Source: SHLQ01 sp964562985 (lineage in GTDB: Bacteria > Actinomycetota > Acidimicrobiia > Acidimicrobiales > SHLQ01). From it: 14,452 nucleotides of DNA. The translations under genes were made by a program, and so were the position numbers. Of this stretch, positions 1 to 7,791 are shown piece by piece. The notes beneath the pieces are model-generated. The model saw only the letters and a program-made list of their open reading frames with translations, was not told where the DNA came from and ran no database searches. The stretch lies in NCBI GenBank assembly GCA_964562985.1, contig CAZLWE010000075.1, forward strand, positions 1 to 14,452, in the 5' to 3' direction. How positions within the stretch are numbered: the first letter of the stretch is position 1; every line of letters starts with the position of its first letter.

Positions 1-54
1 TTGAAAACCGTTGAACCTTTACGGGTTCCGAGGGTTCGAATCCCTCTCTCTCCG
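1..54 (+). tRNA. tRNA-Ser(TGA), 3' part only
   Basis: The window opens inside the anticodon loop, with the anticodon TGA at 2-4. The 3' side of the anticodon stem is at 7-11. A long class II variable arm follows, with stem 13-17 pairing to 24-28. The T arm is a perfect 5-bp stem (30-34 with 42-46) around a TTCGAAT loop. The acceptor 3' strand TCTCTCC lies at 47-53 and the discriminator G at 54. No CCA is encoded. The long variable arm and the anticodon together identify a serine tRNA. The 5' half lies outside the window. Confidence 0.93.
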
Positions 55-61
55 CTCGATC

Positions 62-89
62 CTGAGGGCCGCCGCAAGGCGGCCCTCAG
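62..89 (+). terminator. Hairpin after tRNA-Ser(TGA)
   Basis: This is a perfect 12-bp stem (62-73 with 78-89) closed by a GCAA tetraloop, eight bases after the tRNA end. The bases that follow are not a clean T run (the nearest is TTTT near 114-117), so it may work as a weak intrinsic terminator or as a 3' processing and stability hairpin. The arm sequence CCCTCAG is repeated directly just downstream. Confidence 0.6.
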
Positions 90-238
90 ACGCCCTCAGT
101 TCGTTTTGGCCTGCGTGCGAAGTGTGCTGCAATTGAGCAACGCCTGCGATTAGGTGAACCCCCTATCAATCTTGTGAGACTTCGACATGGGCCGATCAAT
201 GGATAAGGGTTTGGCCGCAAAGCGTCGATACCTCCTGG

Positions 239-2914
239 GTGAGACGGCTGCGCGATCATCTTCCAAGTATCAGCGTGATGCTTGGCGTCATCGGGCTCGT
301 TCTCGTCGTTCCGTTCGCTGTCGTGGCGACGATGCAGTTGCGCTCTGCCAGCAGCGACGTCGACGCTGCTGAACAGGTGCAGGAGTCTGCCCAACGACTC
401 GTGACCTTGGTTCAGCTCCGCCCCGCGATCGATGCTGAAGTATTAGCAATTGGTCTCACTTCTGGTGAATCGGTGTTGTTCGATGAAACACCGTCGTTCG
501 GAAGCCTGTTCGGCGATGAGCGCGCTCGCCCTCTGGACGAGCTCCAATACGAGATCGACCAGCTGGTTGACCAACTGGACGATCCCGAGCTTCAGCAACT
601 CGTCGGCGAGGCTCGATCTACCATTGGCAATTCGGTAGAAGGCGTACTCGGGTCAGAGAGTATCTACGACCAAGTGCGCTCCATAATTTCTACAGAGATC
701 GAGCAAGAGGTCGTCAATCTGACTTCCGCCGCCGGCGCGACGGAGAACGACGCGCTCAGTCACGCCGCTCAGCTCGCCGCCGGAGCCGCAGACCTACAAA
801 CGACGAGTTCGGAGCTCAACGGCCTCTGGGCACACTTGGAGTCCTCAAGGTTCGTGACACCGACCCTGGACGACGTGACTCGGATGTCGAGTGGATTGGC
901 GAACTTCGAGGAACGTTCCCTCGCATTCGATCGACTCGTTCCCGAGACGGGGCCAATTCGTGAGAGCTGGGATGACGTTCAGGCCAGCGAACAACTTGCG
1001 CGTCTGCTGCCCCAGTACCAGGCAACCGTCGAACGGTTTGGACGCGAAGGACTCGATGCGAATGTCGGGGCAAGCGACGGACTTGTCGACTTCAGCGAAA
1101 TTGCCGTTGAGGACCTCGCCAATATCGCCGCAATCGCCGACCGGCTAATGGATGGGATCGCAGATAGCGACGCCGTACAGGTGGATTTCACCGAACTGCT
1201 CGACGCAACGATTAACGAACTCTCGGGGAGCGGCCAACAGGCTCTTGACGACGCGAACCAAGATCGACGAATCACCATTCTCGCAATGATCGCGACCAGC
1301 ATCTTCGTCATCGTGTCCGGCCTCGTCGCCGTCTTGCTCATCAGCCGCCCGATCAAACGCCTCGCCGGAGTAACCGAGCGGGTACAGCGCGGTGATCTGT
1401 CGCTCAAGGTCCCCGAAACGGGGCCCCGCGAGATCCGGGCCGGAGCACGAGCGATCAATGAAGCGCTCGCGTCGATGCGTCATGTCGAGGACCAAGCGGT
1501 CGCACTCGCCGACGATCGCCTCGATGACCCGGTGCTCGGAGATGCCGCACCCGGCGCCCTTGGAACATCGCTCCAGGTGGCTGTTCGACGACTCGCGGAC
1601 TCCGCGGCCGAACGCGAAGAGATTCAAACGCGACTCGAGTACGAAGCATCTCATGACTCGATGACCGCACTCCCGAATCGACGAGCGCTTTTTGAACGCC
1701 TGCACCAGCGTCGCGCCGCCGGCAACCCATTCGCTTTGGTCTTTGTAGATCTCGCCGACTTCAAAGCCATCAACGATTCGCACGGGCACTACACCGGCGA
1801 CCACGTTCTGAAGACAACGGCGACACGCCTCCTGGAATCGATGGATCCCGACGCCGTGGTGGCGCGATTGGGAGGCGATGAGTTCGTCGTCGTCACCGAG
1901 ACAATAGAGACCCCTGACGAAGCAATATCGATCGCCGAACGGGTCCAAGAAGCTGTGGCCAAACCAATCGACTTTGAAGAGACGACCATCACCCCACGAG
2001 CGAGCATCGGCGTGACGATGTCAGACGGTACGGAACTCCCAAGCGAAGTTCTAAAGAACGCAGACCTCGCCCTTTCCCAATCAAAGGGTTCCCAATCAAA
2101 AGGTAGTGAGAACCGATCGATCGTTATGGCTGACGCCGCTCTTCGCAGTGCCGCCGACGATCGGACTGAACTTCGAAACGCCATCATGCAAGGCATCGAA
2201 AATGACGAGTTCACGCTCCACTTCCAAAGCATCGTCTCCGCAACGAGCACCTCGGTACTCCACATGGAGGCGCTCATTCGTTGGAACCGCGACAGCGAAC
2301 TGGTCTCGCCAGGGGTGTTCATCCCCATCGCCGAGAGCTCCGAGCTCATCATTGAGCTCGACACATGGGTCCTCCATGAAGCGGCCGCGACAATCGCCGC
2401 CAACCCCTCGATCCCGCCTATCGCCACCAACATCTCGGCACGCCATGTCAGCAGTGGTCGCCTGGTAGAAAATGTTCGATCAGCGATCAGCACTCATGAC
2501 ATAGATCCAACTCGTCTCATCATCGAGGTCACCGAGACAGCGCTCCTAGACGACTTCGATCAAGCTGAACAAGATCTCGCAGAGGTTCGCTCGATGGGAG
2601 TCGGCGTTGCTCTCGACGACTTCGGTACCGGCTACATGTCGTTGGCCTACCTACGAACCTTCCCGGTCGATACGTTGAAGATCGACAAGTCCTTCATCGA
2701 CGAGATCGCCACGAAGGACGGCCGTTCGATCGTGCAGCTCATCATCGACACCGCCCATTTGCTGTCCCTATCGATCGTTGCCGAGGGCGTCGAAACCCAA
2801 GTCCAGGCCAGCTTGCTCAACAAGATGGGTGCCGATTCATTGCAGGGTTACTGGTTTGATAAGCCGGCTCCACTCTCCGCTCACGGTGAAAGCGCTACCG
2901 CACTCGCGGCCTAA
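239..2914 (+). CDS. Membrane-bound GGDEF-EAL cyclic-di-GMP synthase/phosphodiesterase with HAMP
   Basis: This 891-residue bifunctional cyclic-di-GMP enzyme has a membrane segment at about 13-33, an alpha-helical extracytoplasmic sensor region at about 34-343, a second membrane segment at about 345-369, and a HAMP linker at about 370-420. The GGDEF domain (about 465-630) has an intact GGDEF at 545-549. No RxxD inhibitory site precedes it. The EAL domain (about 655-880) keeps EAL at 677-679 and the downstream NIS, EVTE, DDFGTG, KIDKSF, AEGVE and QGYWF motifs, so both activities look possible. The sensor recalls helical NIT-type domains, but I cannot assign a ligand. The GTG at 239 is the first start after an in-frame stop at 155-157. 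It has no clear ribosome binding site, so a later start at Met14 is conceivable. The gene stands alone between two serine tRNA genes. Confidence 0.95.
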   Translation: MRRLRDHLPSISVMLGVIGLVLVVPFAVVATMQLRSASSDVDAAEQVQESAQRLVTLVQLRPAIDAEVLAIGLTSGESVLFDETPSFGSLFGDERARPLDELQYEIDQLVDQLDDPELQQLVGEARSTIGNSVEGVLGSESIYDQVRSIISTEIEQEVVNLTSAAGATENDALSHAAQLAAGAADLQTTSSELNGLWAHLESSRFVTPTLDDVTRMSSGLANFEERSLAFDRLVPETGPIRESWDDVQASEQLARLLPQYQATVERFGREGLDANVGASDGLVDFSEIAVEDLANIAAIADRLMDGIADSDAVQVDFTELLDATINELSGSGQQALDDANQDRRITILAMIATSIFVIVSGLVAVLLISRPIKRLAGVTERVQRGDLSLKVPETGPREIRAGARAINEALASMRHVEDQAVALADDRLDDPVLGDAAPGALGTSLQVAVRRLADSAAEREEIQTRLEYEASHDSMTALPNRRALFERLHQRRAAGNPFALVFVDLADFKAINDSHGHYTGDHVLKTTATRLLESMDPDAVVARLGGDEFVVVTETIETPDEAISIAERVQEAVAKPIDFEETTITPRASIGVTMSDGTELPSEVLKNADLALSQSKGSQSKGSENRSIVMADAALRSAADDRTELRNAIMQGIENDEFTLHFQSIVSATSTSVLHMEALIRWNRDSELVSPGVFIPIAESSELIIELDTWVLHEAAATIAANPSIPPIATNISARHVSSGRLVENVRSAISTHDIDPTRLIIEVTETALLDDFDQAEQDLAEVRSMGVGVALDDFGTGYMSLAYLRTFPVDTLKIDKSFIDEIATKDGRSIVQLIIDTAHLLSLSIVAEGVETQVQASLLNKMGADSLQGYWFDKPAPLSAHGESATALAA
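2075..2104 (+). repeat. 15-bp tandem duplication inside the GGDEF domain
   Basis: Two adjacent 15-bp units (2075-2089 and 2090-2104) differ at one base (G2086 against A2101). They encode QSKGS twice near the C-terminal helix of the GGDEF domain. GGDEF proteins normally have one such stretch after the ADxAL helix, so one copy looks like an in-frame insertion of five residues. Confidence 0.85.
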
Positions 2915-2919
2915 ACCGC

Positions 2920-2925
2920 TATCCT
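2920..2925 (+). promoter_or_regulatory. Possible -10 box for tRNA-Ser(GCT)
   Basis: TATCCT fits the actinobacterial TANNNT -10 pattern and ends 11 bases before the tRNA 5' end, in the 22-bp gap after the GGDEF-EAL stop. No good -35 box is seen, so the tRNA may also be cotranscribed with the upstream gene. Confidence 0.35.
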
Positions 2926-2936
2926 CATTGAGTCTT

Positions 2937-3028
2937 GGAGAGATGGCCGAGTCAGGTCGAAGGCGCTCCCCTGCTAAGGGAGTAGGTGGTTTATAGCCGC
3001 CTCGAGGGTTCAAATCCCTCTCTCTCCG
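2937..3028 (+). tRNA. tRNA-Ser(GCT)
   Basis: This is a complete class II tRNA. The acceptor strand GGAGAGA (2937-2943) pairs with TCTCTCC (3021-3027), and the discriminator is G3028. The anticodon stem CTCCC/GGGAG (2966-2970 with 2978-2982) surrounds the loop CTGCTAA, with the anticodon GCT at 2973-2975. A long variable arm follows. The T stem GAGGG/CCCTC lies at 3004-3008 and 3016-3020. CCA is not encoded. It reads AGC and AGT serine codons. Confidence 0.97.
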
Positions 3029-3036
3029 CTCGTTGG

Positions 3037-3074
3037 GTGTCCGGGTCGTTTCGGCCCGGACACTCCGCCTTTTT
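3037..3074 (+). terminator. Intrinsic terminator after tRNA-Ser(GCT)
   Basis: A perfect 9-bp stem (3037-3045 with 3055-3063) with a 9-base loop is followed after six bases by TTTTT at 3070-3074. It ends plus-strand transcription between the tRNA and the converging SulP gene, whose stop is at 3083. On the minus strand there is no T run after the hairpin, so it is unlikely to terminate that gene. Confidence 0.8.
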
Positions 3075-3082
3075 CGACACCG

Positions 3083-4666
3083 TCACGCGACGGTGAGATC
3101 GAACATCTTCAAAATAGGCGTTGCACCCTCGGGTGGATGAATCACACGCAACGTCCGGTTCCCTCGTTCCGCAGCGGCCTTCCCGCCCGCGATCGCATCG
3201 GCGATCGCCGCATCGATCGCCACGCTGTCCGCGAGATCGACTACCACGGGGCCCGACCCAGGGTCATTCGTGATGATTCGATCGAGTTCTCGCTTGAAAC
3301 GCGCATTCGTTCCAATCCACAGGAGGCCTCGTGGTCGTAGGGACAGCCCACCTTCGGGCGTCGGTGCCTGCTCCACGCGGAACGGTCGTGCGACGTGGAA
3401 GATGAAGGTTGCGATCACGCCGATGATCACGCCGAATTGGATGTTCGGTGGCGTCACCAGTGTGGCGACGAAAGTAATCAGGGCCAGGGACCCCTGTACG
3501 GGGGATCTCCGCAAAATGCGAATGAGCCGACCTGGTTTGACGATGCTTGCGACAGCCCCAACGACGATGGACCCCAAGGCCGCTTCAGGGAGTCCGTCGA
3601 GCAGGCCCGCGAAGGGAAGAAACGCGATCACGATCAGTCCAGTAATGGCTCCACTGAGCCGTGTCTCAGCCCCTGCGAAGCGGTTTACAAAACTGCGCGA
3701 GAACGAACCACCTACCGGGTAGGCGCCAGTGGCACCCGCCACCGCATTCGCAAGACCGGACGCAAAGAACTCCCGAGACGATGACCACCGGCTTTGATCC
3801 TCGTTCGCGAACATGCGGGCGATTGACGCTGGCTCGGCGAAGCCGACAAGTGCGATCACGATGCCGCCGACGATGAGCGAACCAGTAGAACTCCATGGCA
3901 GATCGAGATCGAGCCGGGGTAGGCCCGGCTCGATGTCTTGCAATACGGCCGCTCGGTAGTCGGTTAACCGAGACACGAGGAGCGCAAAGATCACGGCAAA
4001 GAGGACGCCCGGAAACAATCGATGGAGGCGACGGCCACCGTGCATGAGTATGACGGTCACGATGAATATCGCGATGGCACCGACCGTCCACGAGCCGGGA
4101 TTGGTCAGGGCCCACGCACCTCGTCCGATCGGGTTGCCTCGGGAGGCGATTTCCGGTGGCAGGGCGGTCCCCAGCGCTCGGGGCAACTGCGATGCCAAGA
4201 TAACGATCCCTGCCGCCGAGGTGAATCCGATCGCGACGGGTTCGGCCATCAGGTATACGACCGAACCCAGACGAAAGAGGCCCACGATAAGTCGGACGAC
4301 CGCGACGATGATCGCCAGGATTGCGGCCGCGCCAAGATAGGCCTCCGTGTCAGGTTCAATCCCGGCTCCCGCAAGAGCACCGGCAACCAACAGGCTGGTG
4401 AGCGCCACTGGACCCGTCTGCAAATACGGCGACGAGGCAAAGACCGCAAAGATGAGCAGTGGGAAGGCCGATGCGAACAGCCCAACCTCGGGAGGAAGGC
4501 CTGCCAGCGCCGCGTATGCAAGCGACTGCGGGATGAGCACAAGCGCCACGCTGATGCCACCGAGCAGATCTCCAGCCACCGGCCGAGGGATCTTTGCGAG
4601 GTCCGCGAGCTGACGGTCGATACCCAAGCGCCACCGTTCAAAGGCGGTTTCAACGCGGCTTGCCAC
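3083..4666 (-). CDS. SulP/SLC26-family anion transporter with STAS domain
   Basis: This 527-residue inner-membrane secondary transporter belongs to the SulP family, whose members move sulfate, bicarbonate or other anions. The SulP transmembrane core spans about residues 33-425. It opens with the family signature around GDLLGGISVAL and IPQSLAYAALAGLPPEVGL (33-63) and continues with TGPVALTSLL (84-93). The second signature, YPVGGSFSRSF, is at about 316-326. A shortened STAS-like domain fills about 442-527 and includes VVVDLADS at 474-481. Substrate cannot be told from sequence. The start is a GTG at 4666, with GGAG only two bases upstream and a TTAACT box about six bases upstream, so a leaderless message is possible. 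It lies 66 bp behind the membrane phosphatase-fold gene on the same strand. It may be the last gene of that transcript or have its own promoter. Confidence 0.92.
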   Translation of the reverse strand: MASRVETAFERWRLGIDRQLADLAKIPRPVAGDLLGGISVALVLIPQSLAYAALAGLPPEVGLFASAFPLLIFAVFASSPYLQTGPVALTSLLVAGALAGAGIEPDTEAYLGAAAILAIIVAVVRLIVGLFRLGSVVYLMAEPVAIGFTSAAGIVILASQLPRALGTALPPEIASRGNPIGRGAWALTNPGSWTVGAIAIFIVTVILMHGGRRLHRLFPGVLFAVIFALLVSRLTDYRAAVLQDIEPGLPRLDLDLPWSSTGSLIVGGIVIALVGFAEPASIARMFANEDQSRWSSSREFFASGLANAVAGATGAYPVGGSFSRSFVNRFAGAETRLSGAITGLIVIAFLPFAGLLDGLPEAALGSIVVGAVASIVKPGRLIRILRRSPVQGSLALITFVATLVTPPNIQFGVIIGVIATFIFHVARPFRVEQAPTPEGGLSLRPRGLLWIGTNARFKRELDRIITNDPGSGPVVVDLADSVAIDAAIADAIAGGKAAAERGNRTLRVIHPPEGATPILKMFDLTVA

Positions 4667-4732
4667 TACTCCAGTTAACAGCGATTCAGCGCTTGCGCCA
4701 TGACCCTCACCGGGCGATCCGGATTCTCCCGT

Positions 4733-6364
4733 CTACCTCGCTGGTATGAGACTTGTGGAGGCTTCCCGTAGTTCGACAGCTCCGCCACCGGGATCGAGCA
4801 AAATTCGGGCTTCTATGAGGTCGGGTTCTTCGCCGGCGATGCAGCCGACGATCAGCGGAACGGTGTTGATCAAAGACTGCGCTGCAGGGGCGTCGGATCT
4901 ACAGTCTTCTGGCAGAAATGTCATGCGGAATATGCCCATCCGCTCTCGAACCATGACTTCTTCTTGCCAGATCCGGTCCGGGCGGAAATCGACCTCGAAC
5001 ACCGAGCCATGATCTGCTTGCAGAAAGATGATCGCTGTGGGATCAGCTTCGAGTAACTGGGTCATTGCAGTCACGAGCTGGTCAGAGAGGCATCGTGCTG
5101 CGGCGTCATACAAGGGCCGATGTTCCGGTGCATTGCCGAACGTAAGTGTCGTGCTGCGCTCGGCTACTGGAGAGCAGTCCGCATTGAATCGATACGGTTG
5201 ATGCGGGCTAATGATGTGGGAGAAGACAAAGTAGGGCGTGTCCGCAGGGGCGCTCTGCCTGGCCTCAAGGATGTCAGCAACGACGATCGTAGGATCGGTC
5301 ACCCCATCGAAGTCGACACCTATCAGATTGCGAATCGGCGTCTCGGCCCACACCGCGTTCAAGATCTCGTGAGACAAGCCGGGATCGCCAAGACAACGAT
5401 CTGCTATCCGACTATCGCAGCTACTCGCCTCCCAGATCACCGAGCTTGAATGCCAATACTCATAGCCAACGCTCCGTAGCGAATTCACCAGCGCGTTGTC
5501 ACCCATAATGGTCTGTTGGGCATAGGCAGCCAGTTTGCCACGATTGGCCGATTCGCCTGGCTGCACGTGGTAACTGGCGTTCAAGGTCGAGGGAACCGAG
5601 AGCACCGTGCTGCTGTAGTTCGCAGTTCCTTCGAGATCTTGTTCGAAGCCCAGTTCACCAAGTTGTGAGAGCTGAACGTCGATGTCGAAGTCGATGCCAT
5701 GCTGAGCGAACTGCGTAGCGGTTATCTGTGGCCGCGCGAAACCATCAAGCACGAACAAGTAGACGTTGGGTCGATCTGTCGGGTCCGCTGCGAACGCGAG
5801 CGCTTCTGGGATTTCTCGGCCGCGCGCAGTCTCGGGAATGCTGTCTTGGCCGCTCGGAGCTAGCCCGTAAAGCACCGCCGCGGCGATGCAAACACCAACG
5901 CTGGCAGCGGTGACCGCCCAACGCGCATTCCCAATGAGCCAGAGCAGGACACAGCCGGCCGCAAGGGAAACAACGAACCACGTCGCGACCAAGATCCATG
6001 TGGGAGCGTTCCCAATCCAGGACAACGAAAAGAAGCCGTAGCCCAGCGCTCCTACGATCGTGCCGGCGATGTGAGGAGCAACGAATCGTCCGAGAACTAC
6101 GGCAACAACGAAGGCGATGACGCTCGCAAACACCGAGATTCGGTGGAGCGGAGCCGGATCGATGATCGCTCCTGCGTTGAAGAAGTTCAGGAGGCCGAGC
6201 GGAAGCGACGTAGCTGCGGCGGCGAGACCGGCGCTCAGAAGGCGCGTGCCGGGGACCTCGTCGACCTTGCCGAGACTCATGAAATACCGCAGGAGCCACG
6301 ACCGGGACTCGCCCCCGGACGGGGTTGAATTCCCGTCCCCTTCGGCTTCCACTGCGGTCGTCAC
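4733..6364 (-). CDS. Polytopic membrane protein with sulfatase/alkaline-phosphatase-fold domain
   Basis: This 543-residue protein has a short polar N-terminus, about five membrane segments between residues 43 and 168, and an extracytoplasmic catalytic domain (about 195-500) of the alkaline-phosphatase/sulfatase superfamily. Expected metal-site motifs are visible: D207 in FVLDGF, the nucleophile region NYSSTVLS with T253 as candidate, PHQP with H388, and D451-H452-G453 in LQADHGS. The Cys/Ser-x-Pro-x-Arg signature of true sulfatases is absent. The general plan resembles membrane phosphotransferases such as lipoteichoic-acid synthase or phosphoethanolamine transferases, so transfer or removal of a phosphoryl-type group on an envelope glycan or lipid is the best inference. 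Its GTG start overlaps the TGA stop of the upstream methyltransferase gene by four bases (GTGA), which indicates translational coupling. The true substrate is unknown. Confidence 0.87.
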   Translation of the reverse strand: MTTAVEAEGDGNSTPSGGESRSWLLRYFMSLGKVDEVPGTRLLSAGLAAAATSLPLGLLNFFNAGAIIDPAPLHRISVFASVIAFVVAVVLGRFVAPHIAGTIVGALGYGFFSLSWIGNAPTWILVATWFVVSLAAGCVLLWLIGNARWAVTAASVGVCIAAAVLYGLAPSGQDSIPETARGREIPEALAFAADPTDRPNVYLFVLDGFARPQITATQFAQHGIDFDIDVQLSQLGELGFEQDLEGTANYSSTVLSVPSTLNASYHVQPGESANRGKLAAYAQQTIMGDNALVNSLRSVGYEYWHSSSVIWEASSCDSRIADRCLGDPGLSHEILNAVWAETPIRNLIGVDFDGVTDPTIVVADILEARQSAPADTPYFVFSHIISPHQPYRFNADCSPVAERSTTLTFGNAPEHRPLYDAAARCLSDQLVTAMTQLLEADPTAIIFLQADHGSVFEVDFRPDRIWQEEVMVRERMGIFRMTFLPEDCRSDAPAAQSLINTVPLIVGCIAGEEPDLIEARILLDPGGGAVELREASTSLIPAR

Positions 6365-7752
6365 TTCCGCGTGAGATGGAGCATTGTGCGGGTCCCGTTG
6401 GACAGCATTTCCTGACGAACGATTCGAAAGAAGCTACCGGTGGTTTGTAGGAAGTTCTCGAGCGAATAGTCGAAGCTGTCGGGATCGGTTTTTCGCGATA
6501 ACAAGTGCTGTACCTTCTCGTCATCGCGATGCACAAACTCCACGAGAAAGTCCGCGTCGACCTCTGCCATCCAATGGCTGAGTTGGGTGAGGGGAACGTT
6601 GCCGGTTAAGGAGATGTGATGGAAAACCGCCAAGGCCATGACGAGGTCGGGTTGGATCCGATGTAAGAAGCCGGTTCGTTCTTGCGAGCGCCACCCCATA
6701 GATGGGGACGGGTTCGTCGCATCTTGAAGCAGGGGCAAAATGTTCGATGATGGTTTCGAGACGTAGAACCGATCGATGACCAGCGGATCACCGTCGGCTG
6801 CAACCACAGACTCCGCGTGCTTCGCGGCAATCGTCGAAAAGTAGCCATCGTTTGCACCCATATCGAGAACGGTGGAGGGTTGGCACTCAGCGAGCACCTC
6901 GTCGACAAAGGTTCCCTTTTCGTCCAGAGTGGCCTTGGAATAATGGCTCCGCTGGTTGTACTCGCTCCATGTGGAAACGCCTCCGGGTGCCTCGAGGCCC
7001 AGAATCAGCTTTCTGATCCCATTGAGCACATTGACAAAGATTTCCGTTGTCATATCGCTAGTCGACTCAGAGACCTCGCCAACTGAAAGGTCCGACTTTG
7101 TCGCAGCGAGATGCGGAAGCAGCACGTACTTGAGGACGCCCTTCTTGCGTTTGTGGGAGCGCAAAATCGCATGTGCATCGTTGAGGGAGACTCGGCCAAA
7201 TCCTCCACGTAACAGGGGCGCCAAACGGGCGTTGGTGTAGCTCGTGACCATCAGTGGATACAGGAAGTGTTCGCAGAAGTCTGCGTAGGCCCACCACGGC
7301 TCGTTGTCATCGCGACGGACAAACGACCCGTGGTCAATGAAGACAGGTTGGCCGTTGGTGAAGACGATGTTGAACGACGTGGCGTCAGAAAGTGTCCAAC
7401 CTTCGTGTGCGCAAATGAGCAGAAGCTCCACGTGAACGAGCGCTGCGTCGCGCAGCATCGACCAGGTCCACTCCCACGGGTAGTTCCAATTCGGGATTAC
7501 GGCATGGCCGAAGGTGACTTCGCCATCGTCGGTTGTTTCGCTCCACAGCGGTTCATGAAGATCACCTCGTCGGGTAATTTTCCGGTACGCGTTTGAGTCC
7601 ATGAACTCAAGAGCCTTCGAACCGGCATGGGCAGAGAACGTCCGGGTGATCTCGCCCGCAGCGGCCGTCACACGAGAATGTGGATCTCGAAACGACGATG
7701 TCGAGAGATCGGTCAGTACGTCGAGGTCGCTGTGATTTCGCCGATTAGTCAC
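6361..7752 (-). CDS. NoeA-like SAM-dependent methyltransferase with kinase-like N-terminal half
   Basis: This 463-residue protein has two parts. The C-terminal part (about 275-463) is a class I methyltransferase, with motif I VLDMGANDG at 295-303, an acidic residue D320 after the second strand, and the later stretch LALAVFHHI-type at about 372-380. The N-terminal part (about 50-215) has an arrangement like the catalytic loop of small-molecule kinases: D123 and N128 in LSDATSFN, then FIDHGSF with D140 in the place of the DFG aspartate. This architecture is that of the family containing the rhizobial nodulation protein NoeA. The GTG start at 7752 has no ribosome binding site. The reading frame continues upstream through 13 codons to the TAG of the small membrane gene. 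It is the middle gene of a tight three-gene unit. Substrate is unknown. Confidence 0.88.
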   Translation of the reverse strand: MTNRRNHSDLDVLTDLSTSSFRDPHSRVTAAAGEITRTFSAHAGSKALEFMDSNAYRKITRRGDLHEPLWSETTDDGEVTFGHAVIPNWNYPWEWTWSMLRDAALVHVELLLICAHEGWTLSDATSFNIVFTNGQPVFIDHGSFVRRDDNEPWWAYADFCEHFLYPLMVTSYTNARLAPLLRGGFGRVSLNDAHAILRSHKRKKGVLKYVLLPHLAATKSDLSVGEVSESTSDMTTEIFVNVLNGIRKLILGLEAPGGVSTWSEYNQRSHYSKATLDEKGTFVDEVLAECQPSTVLDMGANDGYFSTIAAKHAESVVAADGDPLVIDRFYVSKPSSNILPLLQDATNPSPSMGWRSQERTGFLHRIQPDLVMALAVFHHISLTGNVPLTQLSHWMAEVDADFLVEFVHRDDEKVQHLLSRKTDPDSFDYSLENFLQTTGSFFRIVRQEMLSNGTRTMLHLTRK

Positions 7753-7791
7753 ACGTATTAGTTCGGCAGCGATGCGCGAAGCCTGAGGCGA

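Noticed and set aside
187..372. ATG-initiated 61-codon ORF before the GGDEF-EAL start
   Set aside because: It is in a different frame, overlaps the N-terminal membrane segment of the enzyme, and its translation is Arg-rich without a domain.
1789..2493. Long minus-strand ORF inside the GGDEF-EAL gene
   Set aside because: Both GGDEF and EAL motifs are intact on the plus strand over the same bases; the antisense translation is Ser/Arg-rich filler.
4022..4678. 218-codon plus-strand ORF
   Set aside because: It is antisense to the SulP gene, very rich in Arg, Asp and Gly, with no domain or ribosome binding site.
4675..4701. Eight-codon minus-strand ORF just before the SulP gene, possible leader peptide
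   Set aside because: There is no attenuator structure, no meaningful codon run and no ribosome binding site that would support it.
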